From assembly GCA_032718475.1 (NCBI GenBank), contig JAUCBJ010008047.1, forward strand, positions 1-64,000: a DNA stretch of 64,000 bases, in the 5' to 3' direction. The position numbers and the translations under genes are program-made. Shown here one piece after another: positions 33,101 to 45,539 of this stretch (position 1 is its first letter; each line of letters begins with the position of its first letter). The notes under the pieces are model-generated. The model searched no databases and was not told the origin of the DNA. It saw only the letters and a program-made list of their open reading frames with translations. This stretch comes from Nemertoderma westbladi. Taxonomy: Eukaryota > Xenacoelomorpha > Nemertodermatida > Nemertodermatidae.

Positions 33101-36100
33101 ATGATCCCAAAAGCCTGGATTGTCATCTAGTACTCTACCGGTTTCTGGTTGAGATCTCCTTCAGGCCACCACAGAAATCTTAGGCTGTCTCTATCTCTAT
33201 CCAGCGCCTTGACTTGTAAGAACATTCCTTCTATATCGGAGGCGAGCGCGATGGAATATTGTCTTAATCTTAAAAGTATTCCCAACAAAGATTGGAGTAA
33301 GTTGGGTCCTGGTAACAACTCGGAATTGAGGGATTGGCCCATGTATAGAGCGGAGCCATCGAATACGACTCGTACTTCATGGGGTTTACCGGGTTTGGGA
33401 ACGTAATGATGTGTTAAGTAATACGTTCTCTCAGTTACTAGTGTTCCTTCCGGTACTCGCTCCGCGTATCCCTTTGTAATAAATTTCTTCAACTGAGTTT
33501 GGTACATTTCTTTAGCTGAAGCATTAGCCGTAAGGCGTCGATGTAATTGAGTGATTCTTTTCTCTGCCAATGGTCTGTTATTTATAAATCTAGGTTCTCG
33601 TTTTCGAAATGGTAGGCCGATTTCATATCTACCTTGATCTTTTAAAAAACGTGTAGTTGTTTCCTGGATTTGCTTGGCTCTTTCTTCTTCTATCGATAGG
33701 GCCTTGTCGTATGAATTGGGCTCTACCAATTCTTGAGTAAAGAATCGTACGGCGAGTTCGTCCCGAGTTCTAGCGTTGTAGCGCTCTATCTCATCATTTA
33801 GTTCGTCATTGTAATCAATGGGTCCCGATGGGTGAATCAGTTGACATAGGTTCACCTGGTTTTTCCAAGTTTTGTTTTCTGTAAGTAGGTCGATTGTGTT
33901 CTCTTCATCGAAGAGTTGATAGATGTCGTCATTATCTGAGGAGTATAGTGTTCCCTCAGTTAGTTCGTCCACCTCACTGCTCTCCACTTCCCAATCGTTT
34001 ACTTGGTATATTCGTTCTTGTGGCATTCTCTCTTCGAGAGTTCTGCGGGAAGGGCCAGTAAAGTACCAACCTACTCTAGTTCTTACCGCATAGGTTTGTA
34101 GTGGCTGCGGTTGAGCAGGCCGTTTCTCCAATGTTTCGAGCGCCTCATGCGCGTTTTGGCCGATGAGTATTTGCACTCCAGGATAATCTGTCTGGAATCG
34201 AGGTATCTTAAGCTGTTGGATGCTCTCGTCCTCGTCCCAGTTATAAGGTTCTACTTGGGTAGTAGCGAAGTTCTTTATAGCCACCATTTTTACTGACCTT
34301 ATACTTTGTGCTCCTAATTTATCCTGGGGGGTGGACAACGCACCTACATAGTAATCTGCCGTTATGGTAGATTTCCAAACCTGCATAATTCCTGACATAT
34401 TCAATTTAGTCCGGAATTTGGGTTGTCCAGCAAAGATATCTTCGGCTAGTTCTCGATCGATGAATGTTCCTGTGCTGCCGGAGTCAAGGAGGGCGTTCAC
34501 TATGTAACTTTTGTTGGGACCGTGAACTCTTACCTGCACTACAGGAAATTCTCTGATTCCTACGTTGGAAGTTGGAGCTTTCCAAGATGGTTGTCTGTCA
34601 AAGGTAGTTGGGGGGAACTCATTGTCGGTGTCCTTTTCGTAAGTAAGTGCTCGATATACTGCGGTATTTATTAGGTAACAGGATTCGTTGGCGTCGGAGA
34701 ATTCGTCAGTATAGAATCCTTCCATCTCAGACTCTTGATCAGTGTCATTTACATCACTGAATTGGACATGTAGTTCGGGCTCACTTACCTGACTCGGGTT
34801 GTCTCGTTCGAACTCACTGTGTAACAAGATGTGATGTTTCGCGCCACACTTTGCACATTTTACGTCGGAGTAACAGGTTCGCCGTTGGTGTCCTGATCTG
34901 AGGCAATTATAGCATAACCGCTTATCCCACATGACTGCACGTCTGTCTACAAGGGATTTCTTTAGAAATTCAGCACACGCACTCAAACGGTGGGGCCCGT
35001 CGCACAGCGCACAGTTTGGTTTGATGTTACTCACTTTACCTTGGGTAACGTGATGCACTCTCGTTCTTTCTTCGGGCTTTCTTCCGTGCATTCTGTTAGG
35101 AGACTGAGGAGGAGTCTTGGCAACCTGTTCTCTCCTATCTTTGGTTCGAGCCTTGTATTTACTTACATCCTTTGAGGTTTTGTTAACGTAGTAAAATCGG
35201 CCAGTGTCTTTCCCGCTGTCCTCTTCTTGAGAAGCTTGGCTTTCGCCGTCGTCAGTGTAACACACTGGTGTTACTCTTCTCCTAGAAACGGGTTTCTCAC
35301 TTACCTTATTTTCCGATGTTTTCTCTCTGGACTGCTTGATGAGTTGTAGTTTTACTTCACCATCTAAGAAGGACATGAGATCAGCCATGGTAGGGCTTCG
35401 TCGTTGCTGCTCATTCATATACAACACTTTCTTGTCCCAGCGTGTACATACTCCACCCTTTGGTAAAGTAGAGACTACGGCTCCAATAACCATGGAACTC
35501 TGATATTCATGAGACTTACCTAACCAGTCCAATTGTCTACAGATCTCCTGAATCTCATCGGAAAACTCTATAATCCCGCTACTGAGGAAGTTTCGGGGGG
35601 CTACTAATTTTGCATACAAATACTTAGCGATGTTATCCTTGTTACCATACCTGGTGTTTAATGTATCCCAAACTTGTCTTAATCCATCTGGATGTCCAAT
35701 AAACTTTAACGCCATTAACTTGGGAGGTCCTTCCAAGCACTTGATGAGGAATCTAAGTTTCTCTCCGTTAGATAGTACAGAGTTCTGTATGCTATGTTTG
35801 TAATATTCATTGAAAGGTAACCATTTCATCTCATCTCCATTGAATTTGACGATCTCTCCCACTTTGACCGCTTGGCGGGCTTCTGTTCTAGCCATCTGAC
35901 GCGTAAAGCTTTCTTGGGCCATCGTGTTTTTAATATCGAATTATCGGTATATGAATTTCTCGGATTATTATCAGGTCTATAGGGAATATCATTAACAACA
36001 GGTTTATAATCACCCTTAATAGGGTTTGCTATAGGAGTTTCTACTTCACTAGCAGTATAGATGCGTGTAGGCTCCACACCTTGCGCATGTGATACTTCAG

Positions 36101-38243
36101 ACCTAACAGGTTGACACAATGTTGCAGGGGGTATTGGTATACCCTTTTGTATATTGACTAATTTGTCGCGTTCCAGCGCGATACTTTGCTGCACTTCTTG
36201 CAATTCTAACCTACTTTCCCTTACTGTTCCCCTAAGTTGGTGGACAGTCTCCTGCATCTGTCCGAGCAGGAGATTCATCCCCCGCCGTCCCTCCTCTACC
36301 CACTCGACCGCCGAAGCGGGAGTCGCCAACATTGTAGCGGGCCGACGCGGGACGACGGGAGACAAATCTTTGATTTCTCTCTCAGTGTCCAGGACAGGGA
36401 TATTCGCATGGACTGTTCTACCGGGTACAGGCAGTGTAGTACTGTGTAGAGGGAATTTAGAGTTAAGCTCTGGAAGTACAGGGGTCTCTAGCACAGGAGT
36501 GGCTTTGGGAACGACAGGCCTAATTATTTCAGGCTCATCAACTATAGTAGGGAGTCTTTTGACCTTAATAATTTGGTCTGTGGGTTCTGTACTACCTAAG
36601 TCTGTGCTAGCTAGTTGTCTTCTAACCGCTGGGGGCAAATCAGGCAATTTGTGACGGTGAGATGTTTTTCTACGCCTGCTTAGACGAGATCTATTTCCTC
36701 CGCCTTCAGGATCGATGGTCTCGCCTTCCTCCGATGATGTGTATCCTTGGCGTTTGGGAGTAGATCGACTCATCATCTGCATTTGACAAGCAGTTAACTG
36801 TTTATCTATGCAGTCTTGCATCTCTTGCAGATTTTCCAACTCCAGTTGGGTAGTCTCCTCAGACGCTCTCCGTTCTGCTTCTGCCACTGCCTTTGCCGCC
36901 TTTCTTTCCGCTTCTGCTTCTGCCATTGCCGCTGCCGCCTTTCTTTCCGCTTCTGCTTCTGCCATTGCCGCTGCCGCCTTTCTTTCCGCTTCTGCTTCTG
37001 CCATTGCCGCTGCCGCCTTTCTTTCCACTTCTGCTTCTGCCATTGCCGCTGCTACTGCTGCTGCCTTTCGGTCCTCTATCCGTTTTTTCTTTACTTGTTC
37101 TTCTTGGACTCTAGCGAGGCGGAGTTTTTCATCAAATTTAGCTTGGTTTGCAGCTAACATTTCCTCATCGATTGAGTCCAACACAAGCTTGGCTCCTTCA
37201 CTATTGGGGCGAAGTCCAGCCAATCGTCTCCTCAACTCTTCATCACCTAGGAAATGTTGATAGTCTGACAGATAGATGTCTATGGCGTCTCTCGTTCGCG
37301 GTCTCTCTGCGGTCACTTCGCTTTCCACTTGAGAAAAGGTGGCATCGGTTGATTCTTCATAGGTTGGTCGCTCAGACAGCTGGGATTTCCACTGGGCCGT
37401 TTCTTGTACTTTGAGACCTACCCGCTGGAACCAAGTCTTGACAGCAACTTGCAGCGACGTGTCCTGTCTTCTTTTGGAAGTTTCCTCAAAGGCTGATAGG
37501 ATTAGTCTAATGCGTAGGGTTCTTTCGTGTACTTGATATAGCAGCTCTTCCTGCTCTTGAGGTCCTTGGGGTTGTCGAAACAGTTGTTCTTCTAATCGCT
37601 CTAAGGAGCCGAAGAATCCCTGCACATATCCTGCTGCTGACCTCTTCCAAACAGCTGGATCCATCGTATCTTTAGTCACTCCCATCCTGTGTATGTCTTC
37701 CCAAGTAGCTTCGGACAAATCTAACGGGAGTCCGGGTCCGGGAAAGTTCCATTGTGACTCGACAATAGACATCAATTCTTCCCTGGCGTATCCCGCATAA
37801 CTATCTTGGGTCGCTCGCTTACTTCTCGCCCAATCGCCTTGGTGTTCCTCCACCGCAATCAATATAGTAGTTAGTACTGCGGCAGGAACGGTGAGAAGGG
37901 GATCCGAATAGGCTGTAGCCGCCATCTTCACTCCGCGTTCGGGGGTCAGCTCTACAGTATCCGAACTACTGGAGCTATCGGGTCACTGGGAACGAGTTTC
38001 TTGACTAGGATGTTGCTGCTGTTGGACAGCTGCCTCTTGGTTCCGTTTGACCTGGGCCCGAGTGCCGATGATAGACCTACGGTGTTGGATTAGCCTAGGG
38101 TCTGATACTACTACTGGAGGGATGACCTTTCTTTCAGTAGGAGGTGAGCTGAACCCCTTTCTTAATCGCTCCACACTCCTATCTGTGTCACAGATGGTTG
38201 TGTCGATTAGACTGTCTGACAGGTTTTGCTTTGTGTCAGACAT
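30116..38243 (-). pseudogene. Gag-pol polyprotein of BEL element B, interrupted
   Basis: Starts MSDTKQNLSDSLID at 38243. It breaks at a TGA (37983-37985), a 1-nt frameshift near 35925, a TAG (33127-33129), a TAA (32704-32706) and a frameshift near 30500. Domains in order are the coiled coil with four 13-residue AAAMAEAEAERKA repeats, the gag core, CCHC zinc knuckles (CYNCLRSGHQRRTC) and an aspartic protease (LLDSGSTG). RT follows with YMDD within DIYMDDNLKS, then RNase H (HVFGDASDMGIGIVAYLR). The integrase has an HHCC zinc-binding region and DDE core residues in TGVDLFGP, RSDKGTNF and GGSWERLI. A Pao-type C-terminal domain closes it. All catalytic residues I could check are present, so only the stops and shifts disable it. 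Two stops (CGA to TGA, CAG to TAG) fit C-to-T changes, judging by A or C. Confidence 0.9.
36890..37065 (-). repeat. 39-bp coding minisatellite in gag coiled coil
   Basis: Four near-perfect 39-bp units encode AAAMAEAEAERKA. A's homologous region (3905-4095) has a different arrangement, two diverged copies of a longer Ala/Glu/Lys unit, so this segment changes quickly by unit gain and loss without breaking the frame. Confidence 0.85.
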
Positions 38244-40561
38244 ACTTAGCTATACAGTTGAATGCTTACTGCTATATTTACAGTTAAAGCAAGTCTAGTA
38301 ATTCAGTATGACCGTTGGCCTAGTACCGGTAATTAATTACAATATATTAGAATACCGGTATACACTTATAGTATATATAAGTATGGTAGACTAGGTTTGT
38401 CACAAAATACCGGTATATAATTTTTAGCACAAATATATATAAATATATAATAGGCCTATCGTGAATACCGGTATGCAGCTTACACTTATAGTATATATAA
38501 GTATAATTATGAACTAGAATTAATTACAGAATACCGGTATGATTTCAGCCCAAATTTATAGAAATAAATATAATAAGCCTATGGTAAATACCGGTATGTC
38601 AATTATTTTAGAATAATTGAATTTCTGAATTTTTAGGGTTACTTGGTTACTTTAACTTACTTTATTACCGTTATTTAAGCAGTAGTCCAACTGATATTGA
38701 GACCTAGTTATTGTATGGCAGGCCTACTATTTATAAATCGTTTGAGTTGATTTAAAATATATATATATATACCCGTTTAAAATGGGTTTTGTCAATATTT
38801 GAAATAAATGTTATTATTTCTGGGGGGAGTCACTACACAGAAGATGTGCGCTCTCAGTGAAGTGCTACTTGTTGGACACTAAAACAGATAATTCTAACTT
38901 ACCTAAGTTACTTAATACTACAAATTACTTACGATACGGGTGAGATTAATTCTCTAATTAAACATAACAAAAATATTACGTACGAAATTTTAGGGTAATT
39001 TTACAGGAAGTCTACAAACCAGCCTAACAAAGGGTTAGGATTCTGGTTATTACAACGGACAGGGTACTACGGTATTTGAAAATAATAAGTAGTAGTAAAT
39101 ATATTGCGCTGTCCAGATAGGAAAAATACCACCGTCTGACGACCTATAGCCGTATCGCTATAGGTACTACGTTATGTATCACGGAGTGTTCCTACCTGGA
39201 AGTTAATTACCGCGGACTACCAGATCCAACGTGCCTATTAACCACTTTACAACACAATACACTGCCTACACACTAATTACTTTCGGAAAGCACTGTACAC
39301 TAAACCCTAAATTAGGTACAAGTACATATTAAAACAGATAACTAGCAGTTAAATATACTTGAACAGTTAAAAGAACCACGGCATCTGCTGGAGTGACCGG
39401 AGCACAAAGTCACCAGTCTTTACCTACGCCAAGCAGCCCGTGTAGTACCGGGGTTAATTTAACTATAACGGTATGTGTAACAAGCACAATTACTGTAGGA
39501 ATAAACTTGGGGACATGAATGTTGCGAATAATCGCATAAACTCTGAATAATAAATATTACGCTACCCGTACAGAATACTCAAACAAAATACAAACCAAAC
39601 GCTGGCAGACTACCACCAAGCCTAAATAAACTACAGTATGTGCAGATTCCGAAATGGTTAGTTAGTATGCGTTCTAACACGGTAGTACGACTTATTCTTT
39701 AGGAGGGGGTTGACCTTACAGCTCTGGATGCCCCAACTTACTAACTGGCACTTTATCAGACAAACTCTACACACGCAGCAATCTCTTCAGACCTAATAAT
39801 AGCTAGACAACAATCCAGCCTACAAAATATCTGAGTAATAACTATTACGGTACCTGAACAGACCACACAAACAAACACAGGCTAAAACGCTGGCAGACTA
39901 CTATCAAGCCTAAATAAACTACAGTATATGCAGATTCCAAAATGGTTAGTTAGTATGCGTTCTAACACGGTAGTACGACTTATTCTTTAAGAGGGGATTG
40001 ACCTTACAACTCAAGATGCCCCAACTTACTAACTGGCACTTTATCGGACAGACTCTACACACGCCGCAATCTCTCCAGACCCAACAACAGTCAGACAACA
40101 GTCCAGCCTACAATTATCTGAACAATCTGAGCAGACTTACACGTCTTCAGCTCAATATTAACTTACATGTAAATAAAACCGACAGAAATAAGTAAAATCT
40201 CAATAAAAAACCAGGGCTGCAGTCCCTGATTAAATACTAAGACCTACTGGTATACAATAATCAAAATCGAATAATACTAATGTACTTATACTGGAAGTAC
40301 CAGTTAGGACAGTTGGGCCTACAGACCTACAGCAGTACCGGTTCAGGCAGTTAGGCCTGCGGACCTACAGCAGTACCGGTTCAGGCAGTTAGGCCTACGG
40401 ACCTACAGCAGTACCGGTTCTGGCAGTTGGGCCTACGGACCTACAGCAGTACCGGTTCTGGCAGTTGGGCCTACGGACCTACGGCAGTACCGGTTCAGGT
40501 TTACCGGTCGACTGGTACTTTCAACTTTATTGCTTACTGCAATAAAGACAATAACTGTTAT
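38244..40561 (-). other. Leader (5' UTR) of BEL element B
   Basis: A 2.3 kb non-coding leader between the 5' LTR and the gag ATG. It contains TACCGGTA palindrome repeats (38320-38620), the conserved ACCTATAGC stem-loop (39142-39165), a tandem duplication of ~289 bp (about 39600 and 39890), and the 38-bp minisatellite next to the LTR. The first leader bases on the minus strand are ATAACAGTTATTG. I do not recognise a tRNA-complementary primer site starting TGG there. Confidence 0.75.
40292..40505 (-). repeat. 38-bp minisatellite next to the 5' LTR of element B
   Basis: CAGCAGTACCGGTTC-type units start at 40330, 40368, 40406, 40444 and 40482, exactly 38 bp apart, with one degenerate unit before them. 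Each unit carries ACCGGT and AGGCCT/GGGCCT. Z has only about two units at the matching place, so copy number varies within the family. Confidence 0.9.
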
Positions 40562-41747
40562 TGTACGCGCTTTTGAAGACCTTTAGCAGTTTAACCTGCC
40601 AAAATTTATATGTCTTTTGGTTTATAAATAGACTTTAGCATATGACAAGTATTTAATACCAATAAACACAACATTAGCCGAAGCCAGCCTAGTGCGCGTC
40701 CATTCACCCGCTGGATATACCCGGGAGACTGGATTCGGAGGGCTTAGATTGTTATTGCAGTGTAAGCTTACTGTATTATTCGATTGATCGTTAATAAATA
40801 ATTTCTGACAAATATTATTCACTTTCGGGAAATATTAACAGTTCCTTTAGGACGTGGCGCTCTATCTAGGTAAACAGAACTATGACTTATACTAAACACA
40901 ACGGTAAGACGGTAAGGCTTATGATTCACGTATGAGGCGCATTCTTTAGGAAATGCTTAGTTATCAGCCACAATCATGCACACTACCGGTACCGCACAAT
41001 ACTGCACACTAATCTGCCGACTGTCAATGAATTTTATCATACATAAAGAGAACAGCAATTGACTCATGTAGTGCTTATCAAATAGCATTAAATTCACTAC
41101 AAACCACGATAATATAAGTCACAATCACTATATGTAACCTGTCTCTCTAACCTGTAGTGTATCAAGAAAATTGGGAAATTTGGGTTATTTATCGATGTTC
41201 TCCAAGTAATAATATTCAACCAACTGATACAAATAATGACAACAGCAAATAGCAGTATAATAATGTATGTTGAACCGATAATGTAAGACTGAACTGATTG
41301 GGTTGTTAAGATAACAGTTATACGTTCTATAATCTAAGCCTACTAATGTTTCTTCTAAAGTCTGAAACGAATTGACTCTAGAGCCGGTGTTCTTGGCCTA
41401 GATAGAAACAACAAAAACTATAACACAGAAAACATAAGACTGAACACTCCTAGCACGATCTGTAGAATATCTCCACATCGACAGTAAAAATCGCCCTGAT
41501 TGGCTGTTAAGCTAAACAAAGAACCATGTGTCCAACGGCCGTTTCCATGCCAGCAACCAGCTGTTAGATGTCGTAATCTGAATCATCAAGGCTACACTGT
41601 GCTAGAGGATTTGAAGCATTGCGGGTTTTGTGCCTTGCCATGTCCGCCAAAGCACACATATAGACGAATGACTTTTATGTCCGTTAAAACACCTACAACG
41701 GTACTTTGCGGGCAAGGGGACTGATTATATCCGCAAAAGCTTTTACA
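40562..41747 (-). mobile_element. 5' LTR of BEL element B
   Basis: Direct repeat of 25639-26825 with TGT...ACA ends. It is followed on the right by the AGGGC target duplication (41748-41752). Transcription should start in this LTR and run toward lower coordinates. Confidence 0.92.
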
Positions 41748-41752
41748 AGGGC

Positions 41753-42255
41753 TTCATAGCTTTTGCTCAGCTGCAGTGAAGCTGGATCTCACACTCTGAT
41801 GTTGCAAGAGAGCACACATTATTTATGCCATATTAAATATGTTAAGATGGCTTAGAATGAATATTGTGAATATGAATATTGTAATGGCTTCTTCTACTGT
41901 AATTCGCAATCGCAGTTGTGACGTTCCCAACAGAGCGATCTAAAAATCCCAAACTATCCAAAATACTATTAATTTTAGTACCACGACGCGACGTTGTTGT
42001 TCCGCATTGAGACGCTGCGCTCCTCCTTAAAAATGTATTCCCGGCTTTCTGAGCTGTTGAGATATAACATAAGAGGAACACCGGCTGACGGGTCTTTTCA
42101 CCAGGGTTATTGCTTCCAATATGAATCAATTGATTGAGAGTTATAGTGCAGATATATTTAAATCAGAGGGAAGTAATGTTGAATTGACATCAGTCAGTGT
42201 ACCGTTATGGCGTATCTGTATGGGCTGATTGCTGACGTGTTCCCAGGAGAGTCAA
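41753..42255. other. No recognised feature
   Basis: This continues the sequence into which B inserted. A 95-codon minus-strand ORF (42129-41842) is present but has no recognised domain. I do not call it a gene. Confidence 0.4.
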
Positions 42256-42452
42256 TGGCGCAAAATGACCGCAAACACAAAATAAATTTTAGTGGGTTTT
42301 AAAAAATGGTTTAATTTAATTAAAAACGTTACGGGATAGGAACAGGTTATAGTGGCGGTGTTTTCTAACCAAAATAATAAACTATACATTATTTCACTTG
42401 CGGTCAATTTCGGCTGAAGATCACTACTTTCGCTTGCGGTCAAAGTGCGCCA
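42256..42452. mobile_element. Short MITE with ~19-bp terminal inverted repeats
   Basis: TGGCGCAAAATGACCGCAA at 42256 is matched inverted at 42434-42452 (reverse complement TGGCGCACTTTGACCGCAA, three mismatches). The ~197-bp interior is AT-rich and non-coding. No clear target duplication is visible, so the superfamily is not assigned. Confidence 0.55.
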
Positions 42453-42574
42453 CTATCTGTCCCAGGAAGTGTGTAATGGGAGAATGACACTGACAGTACC
42501 GGTACAGTGTTATCTATCTACATGTAATGCCGCATTCAAACCTATAGGCCTCATAGATTTGTCAAATAAATAAT

Positions 42575-42800
42575 TCACAAAATTTTATCAAAAGTGACAG
42601 TTGAAAGAAAAATTGCAATTTGTATCAATCATTTTCTATAATTTATCATATTTGTTAGTTATTTGTCAAATACTTAACACAAATTTATGAAAAGTGTCAA
42701 TCAAAAGAAAAGTTGTAATTTTATCGAGAACTTAGTATAACTTGCCAAAATTGTTAGTTATTTGTGAAGTATTTACAAAATATTTAAAAATTTACATGGT
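42575..42800. repeat. AT-rich degenerate tandem repeat, ~125-bp period
   Basis: TTGTTAGTTATTTGTSAA blocks occur at about 42652 and 42748, and GAAAAGTGTCAATCAAAAGA-type blocks at about 42590 and 42690. They are diverged copies in tandem. No coding signal. Confidence 0.45.
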
Positions 42801-42915
42801 CTCTCGGTTTGACAAATAAAACAATCAGATATCAAGCAGACAACAAGTACTTAGTAGAACTACTATTATTTTTCACCAGGGTAGTCCGATTTCTAAGTTC
42901 TGTTGGCGCAAAGAC

Positions 42916-43477
42916 TGTGACGGGATCCCTGAGTTGGCGAGGGAATCCCGACCGGGTTTTGTCTTGGTTCAATACGACTGTGGCTGAATGACTGAAGGCC
43001 AAAGGCCGGTTATAATAAAGGAGTTTGGTGTTAATGTTGTTAATCTCTCATAAGTATACAAGTACCAGGTTCTAATCAGTACAACAGTAATCACAATGAT
43101 AGCAGACAACGACGGCGACGGTTGAAAGCAGTCCGACTTCTGCTTACCCAATATACCAATTAAAGTACAATTGACAGAGTAACGGTCATATATTACATGG
43201 GACACATTAATTACCTAGGTGTGGCCAACCAGTGGACGCGCTGTAATGGGACACATGCTGTCCCTCCATTGGTCGACCTATCCCCTGTTCCTATGCTAGC
43301 TTCTACCCTGAGATGAGCTGTGTGCTGGCATCTCTCCCTGTGGCTGGCACTGTATATTGCTAGGTGCTAATTGTTAGGTGACATTATATTTGTAATGTCA
43401 CCTAATCAACCATAATTGGTAAAAAGCCACTCTCCCCATTTTCCGCTGGGTAGTGCAGCGAATTGGACACGCTTACA
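42916..43477 (+). mobile_element. Solo LTR, family S, copy 1
   Basis: Starts TGTGACGGGATCCC and ends ACACGCTTACA. It is flanked by AAGAC (42911-42915) and CAGAC (43478-43482), a 4/5 match to a 5-bp duplication. It shares ends and layout with copy 2 at 44740-45324, including a strong hairpin (TTAGGTGACATTA/TAATGTCACCTAA-like at about 43374-43406) about 90 bp before the 3' end. The interior of the parent element is absent. From 43483 to 43780 nothing is recognised. Confidence 0.65.
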
Positions 43478-43784
43478 CAGACTAAGTTCATTATTTATTA
43501 CTTTGGCCATAACAAGACGATTTTCACTGGAAGGAATGAAGTGTAAATACATTAGGCCTACGCTGTTATCCTGTATTTTTTTCTTTCGAAACAGAATATC
43601 TAGGACTTATTACCACTGGGTCCAGTAGAGTCTATAGCATTCCGCATTCCGATTCATTTCTTGAACTGAGTCCCTGCCGAAAATAACCCATTTGACCCTA
43701 TATCCCATGAAAATAACCAAATAACACAAATGACTAGCATGCATGCAACCAGTTGTCTATGGAACAGGTTTAGCTATCTCTTAA

Positions 43785-45539
43785 CCCTATTAAACGCGGG
43801 GGGGGGGGGGGGGGGTCAATATGACCCCCCCCCCCGTGGTTTTTTTATTATAATTCTGAAACAAACGCAGTTGGGAATCTGAAATTTTATGACTTTTCCT
43901 AAAAATCTATTGTCTTCCTAGTAGTAAAAATCGTTTTCAAAAATATTGAAATATAGTTTTCGAGTTATAGCACCATTTTTTGACCTTAATTTTGGCACTT
44001 TTTTTGAGAAGTTATTTGAAAATTACATTTCATTAAATATGAATTGTAACATCTCTATTTTTGATTTACACCGGTTTTTTTGGTGTTAGCAATTGGATGG
44101 AATTTATATAAATTAATTTAGAAATTTCAAACTTGTTTTTTTCGGCGGGTGCCAAATTTTGGTGCAGGACCAAATTTTGAAATATGTCAATTTTGTAAAT
44201 TGATTGTTTGAAACTTGGTTTTTTTACGCAATTGGGGTTTTTTGGGGTTCTGGTTTCGATGAAATATATACGAGTTGCACCAAGCGTATTAAACTTGTAT
44301 TTTTCGGTGCTGTGTGCAAATTTTGGTGCTAGCACGAAATTTTGAAAATCCATTCAATAGATAAAATTGCTTGTGACAATTTATTTCTTGCGTTTTAGAG
44401 GTTTATGGAATATATAATAATCGAACTAGACATCTCAAACTTGTATTTTTCGGAAGTGGGTGCAAAATGTGGTGCTAGCACCAAATTTTGAAAACCATCA
44501 AATATATCAATTGATTGTGTTACCTGGTTTCTTGCGTTATACGGGTTTGTGAGGGTTCTGAATTCAATTGAATCAGTAAAAATTGTATAAGAGTTTTCAA
44601 ACTTGTATTTATCGCTGGTGGGTGAAAGTTGTTGTGCCAGCACCAAATTTTGGAAAATAAGAAAATTGATCAGTAGATAGTATCATCTTGTTTTTTGTGT
44701 TATACGGGTTTATGAGGGTCCGGAATCCGATGGAATCACTGTGACGGGATCAAGGGATCCCGACCGGTTTGATAGGCTACGCGTCACCATATTATTGAGA
44801 AAGATAATAGTTTGTTGTTATCGCTTTGATATTCGTTATAGATATGTAAATGGATAATGGATGATAGCACAGTTGACAGAATAATATAATAGCAGTATAC
44901 TGACCGGTAATGTAACATGTAGTGATGGTGACGGTGACGGTGCGAAATGTCACCGGTTTGCACTGAACTGAATGACTGAGTAAACTGGGCAACTGACCGG
45001 TAATGGGATAATATATGTATTCGTCCCTACATTACTTTGGCCTTTGTCCAGTGGATACTTTTACCCTGTTCCCATTGGTTGATGACCTACTTCACGCCTC
45101 TCACTTCTATGGGAGTGCCCCCCCCCCCCGCTCTTGGTAATCTGCCCTCTCGAGGTGGTTTGACCTCTAACCTCCCTTTGTGTGGCTTTTGGGGTGTATG
45201 TTATCCCCGTTATTGGGTGTGATACGAGATTGGTTGTTATCAATCTCGTATCTCCAATATTGCTGAAAAAGGCGCCACTTCCCAACTTTATGGGGATAGT
45301 GAGGCGGAATTGAATCCGCTGACAATCACTAAAAACAGCACTGGACATCGCAAACTTGTACTTTTTGGTGATGGGTAGGAAATTTGGTGCTAGCACCAAA
45401 ATTTGCCAAATTACGCCGAAAAATACAAGTACAGTAGCAATGATCTGGCATATTAGAAATGTATTCTATTAGAAGCAGTGCCCTAGAAAACCTGAAAATG
45501 TGAATTTATAGCATCGTATAAGTGAATTAAAAATTTTGT
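43785..45539. mobile_element. piggyBac-like non-autonomous transposon, copy 2, interrupted
   Basis: Left end TTAA (43781-43784) plus CCCTATTAAACGCGGGG, then the same interior as copy 1. A solo LTR at 44740-45324 interrupts it, and the LTR of element C cuts it off at 45540, just after TTAAAAATTTTGT. The G tract and C tract around TCAATATGA are nearly symmetrical here. The right terminus is lost. Confidence 0.8.
44740..45324 (+). mobile_element. Solo LTR, family S, copy 2
   Basis: TGTGACGGGATC...ATCCGCTGACA is flanked by a perfect 5-bp duplication ATCAC (44735-44739 and 45325-45329). Comparison with piggyBac copy 1 shows the empty site. A hairpin, ATACGAGATTG/CAATCTCGTAT, lies about 90 bp before the 3' end, as in copy 1. 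The TGT...ACA ends and 5-bp duplication fit a Ty3/gypsy or BEL LTR; the family is not assigned. Confidence 0.8.

Larger units (their letters stand above)
25639..41747 (-). mobile_element. Full-length BEL/Pao retrotransposon B
   Basis: A 16.1 kb minus-strand element bounded by near-identical LTRs and a perfect AGGGC duplication. In its own 5'-to-3' order it has the LTR (41747-40562), leader (40561-38244), gag-pol (38243-30116), spacer, third ORF (28496-26904), purine tract (26835-26826) and LTR (26825-25639). The LTRs differ by four substitutions and one 1-bp indel by my reading, so the insertion is recent. The coding regions nevertheless have at least four in-frame stops and four frameshifts in total. 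Confidence 0.93.

Noticed and set aside
35900-35940. Programmed -1 frameshift between gag halves in element B (A-rich site)
   Set aside because: A reads through the same place in one frame, and the run here does not form a proper X XXY YYZ heptamer. A 1-nt loss is simpler.
40292-40505. CRISPR-like array of 38-bp units
   Set aside because: Units are contiguous with no unique spacers, and they lie in an animal retrotransposon leader. It is a minisatellite.
41842-42129. 95-codon minus-strand ORF as a gene
   Set aside because: No domain recognised; it lies in transposon-target DNA with no supporting signals.
42256-42452. hAT classification of the short MITE
   Set aside because: The ends resemble CARTGGCGC, but no 8-bp target duplication is visible, so the superfamily is left open.
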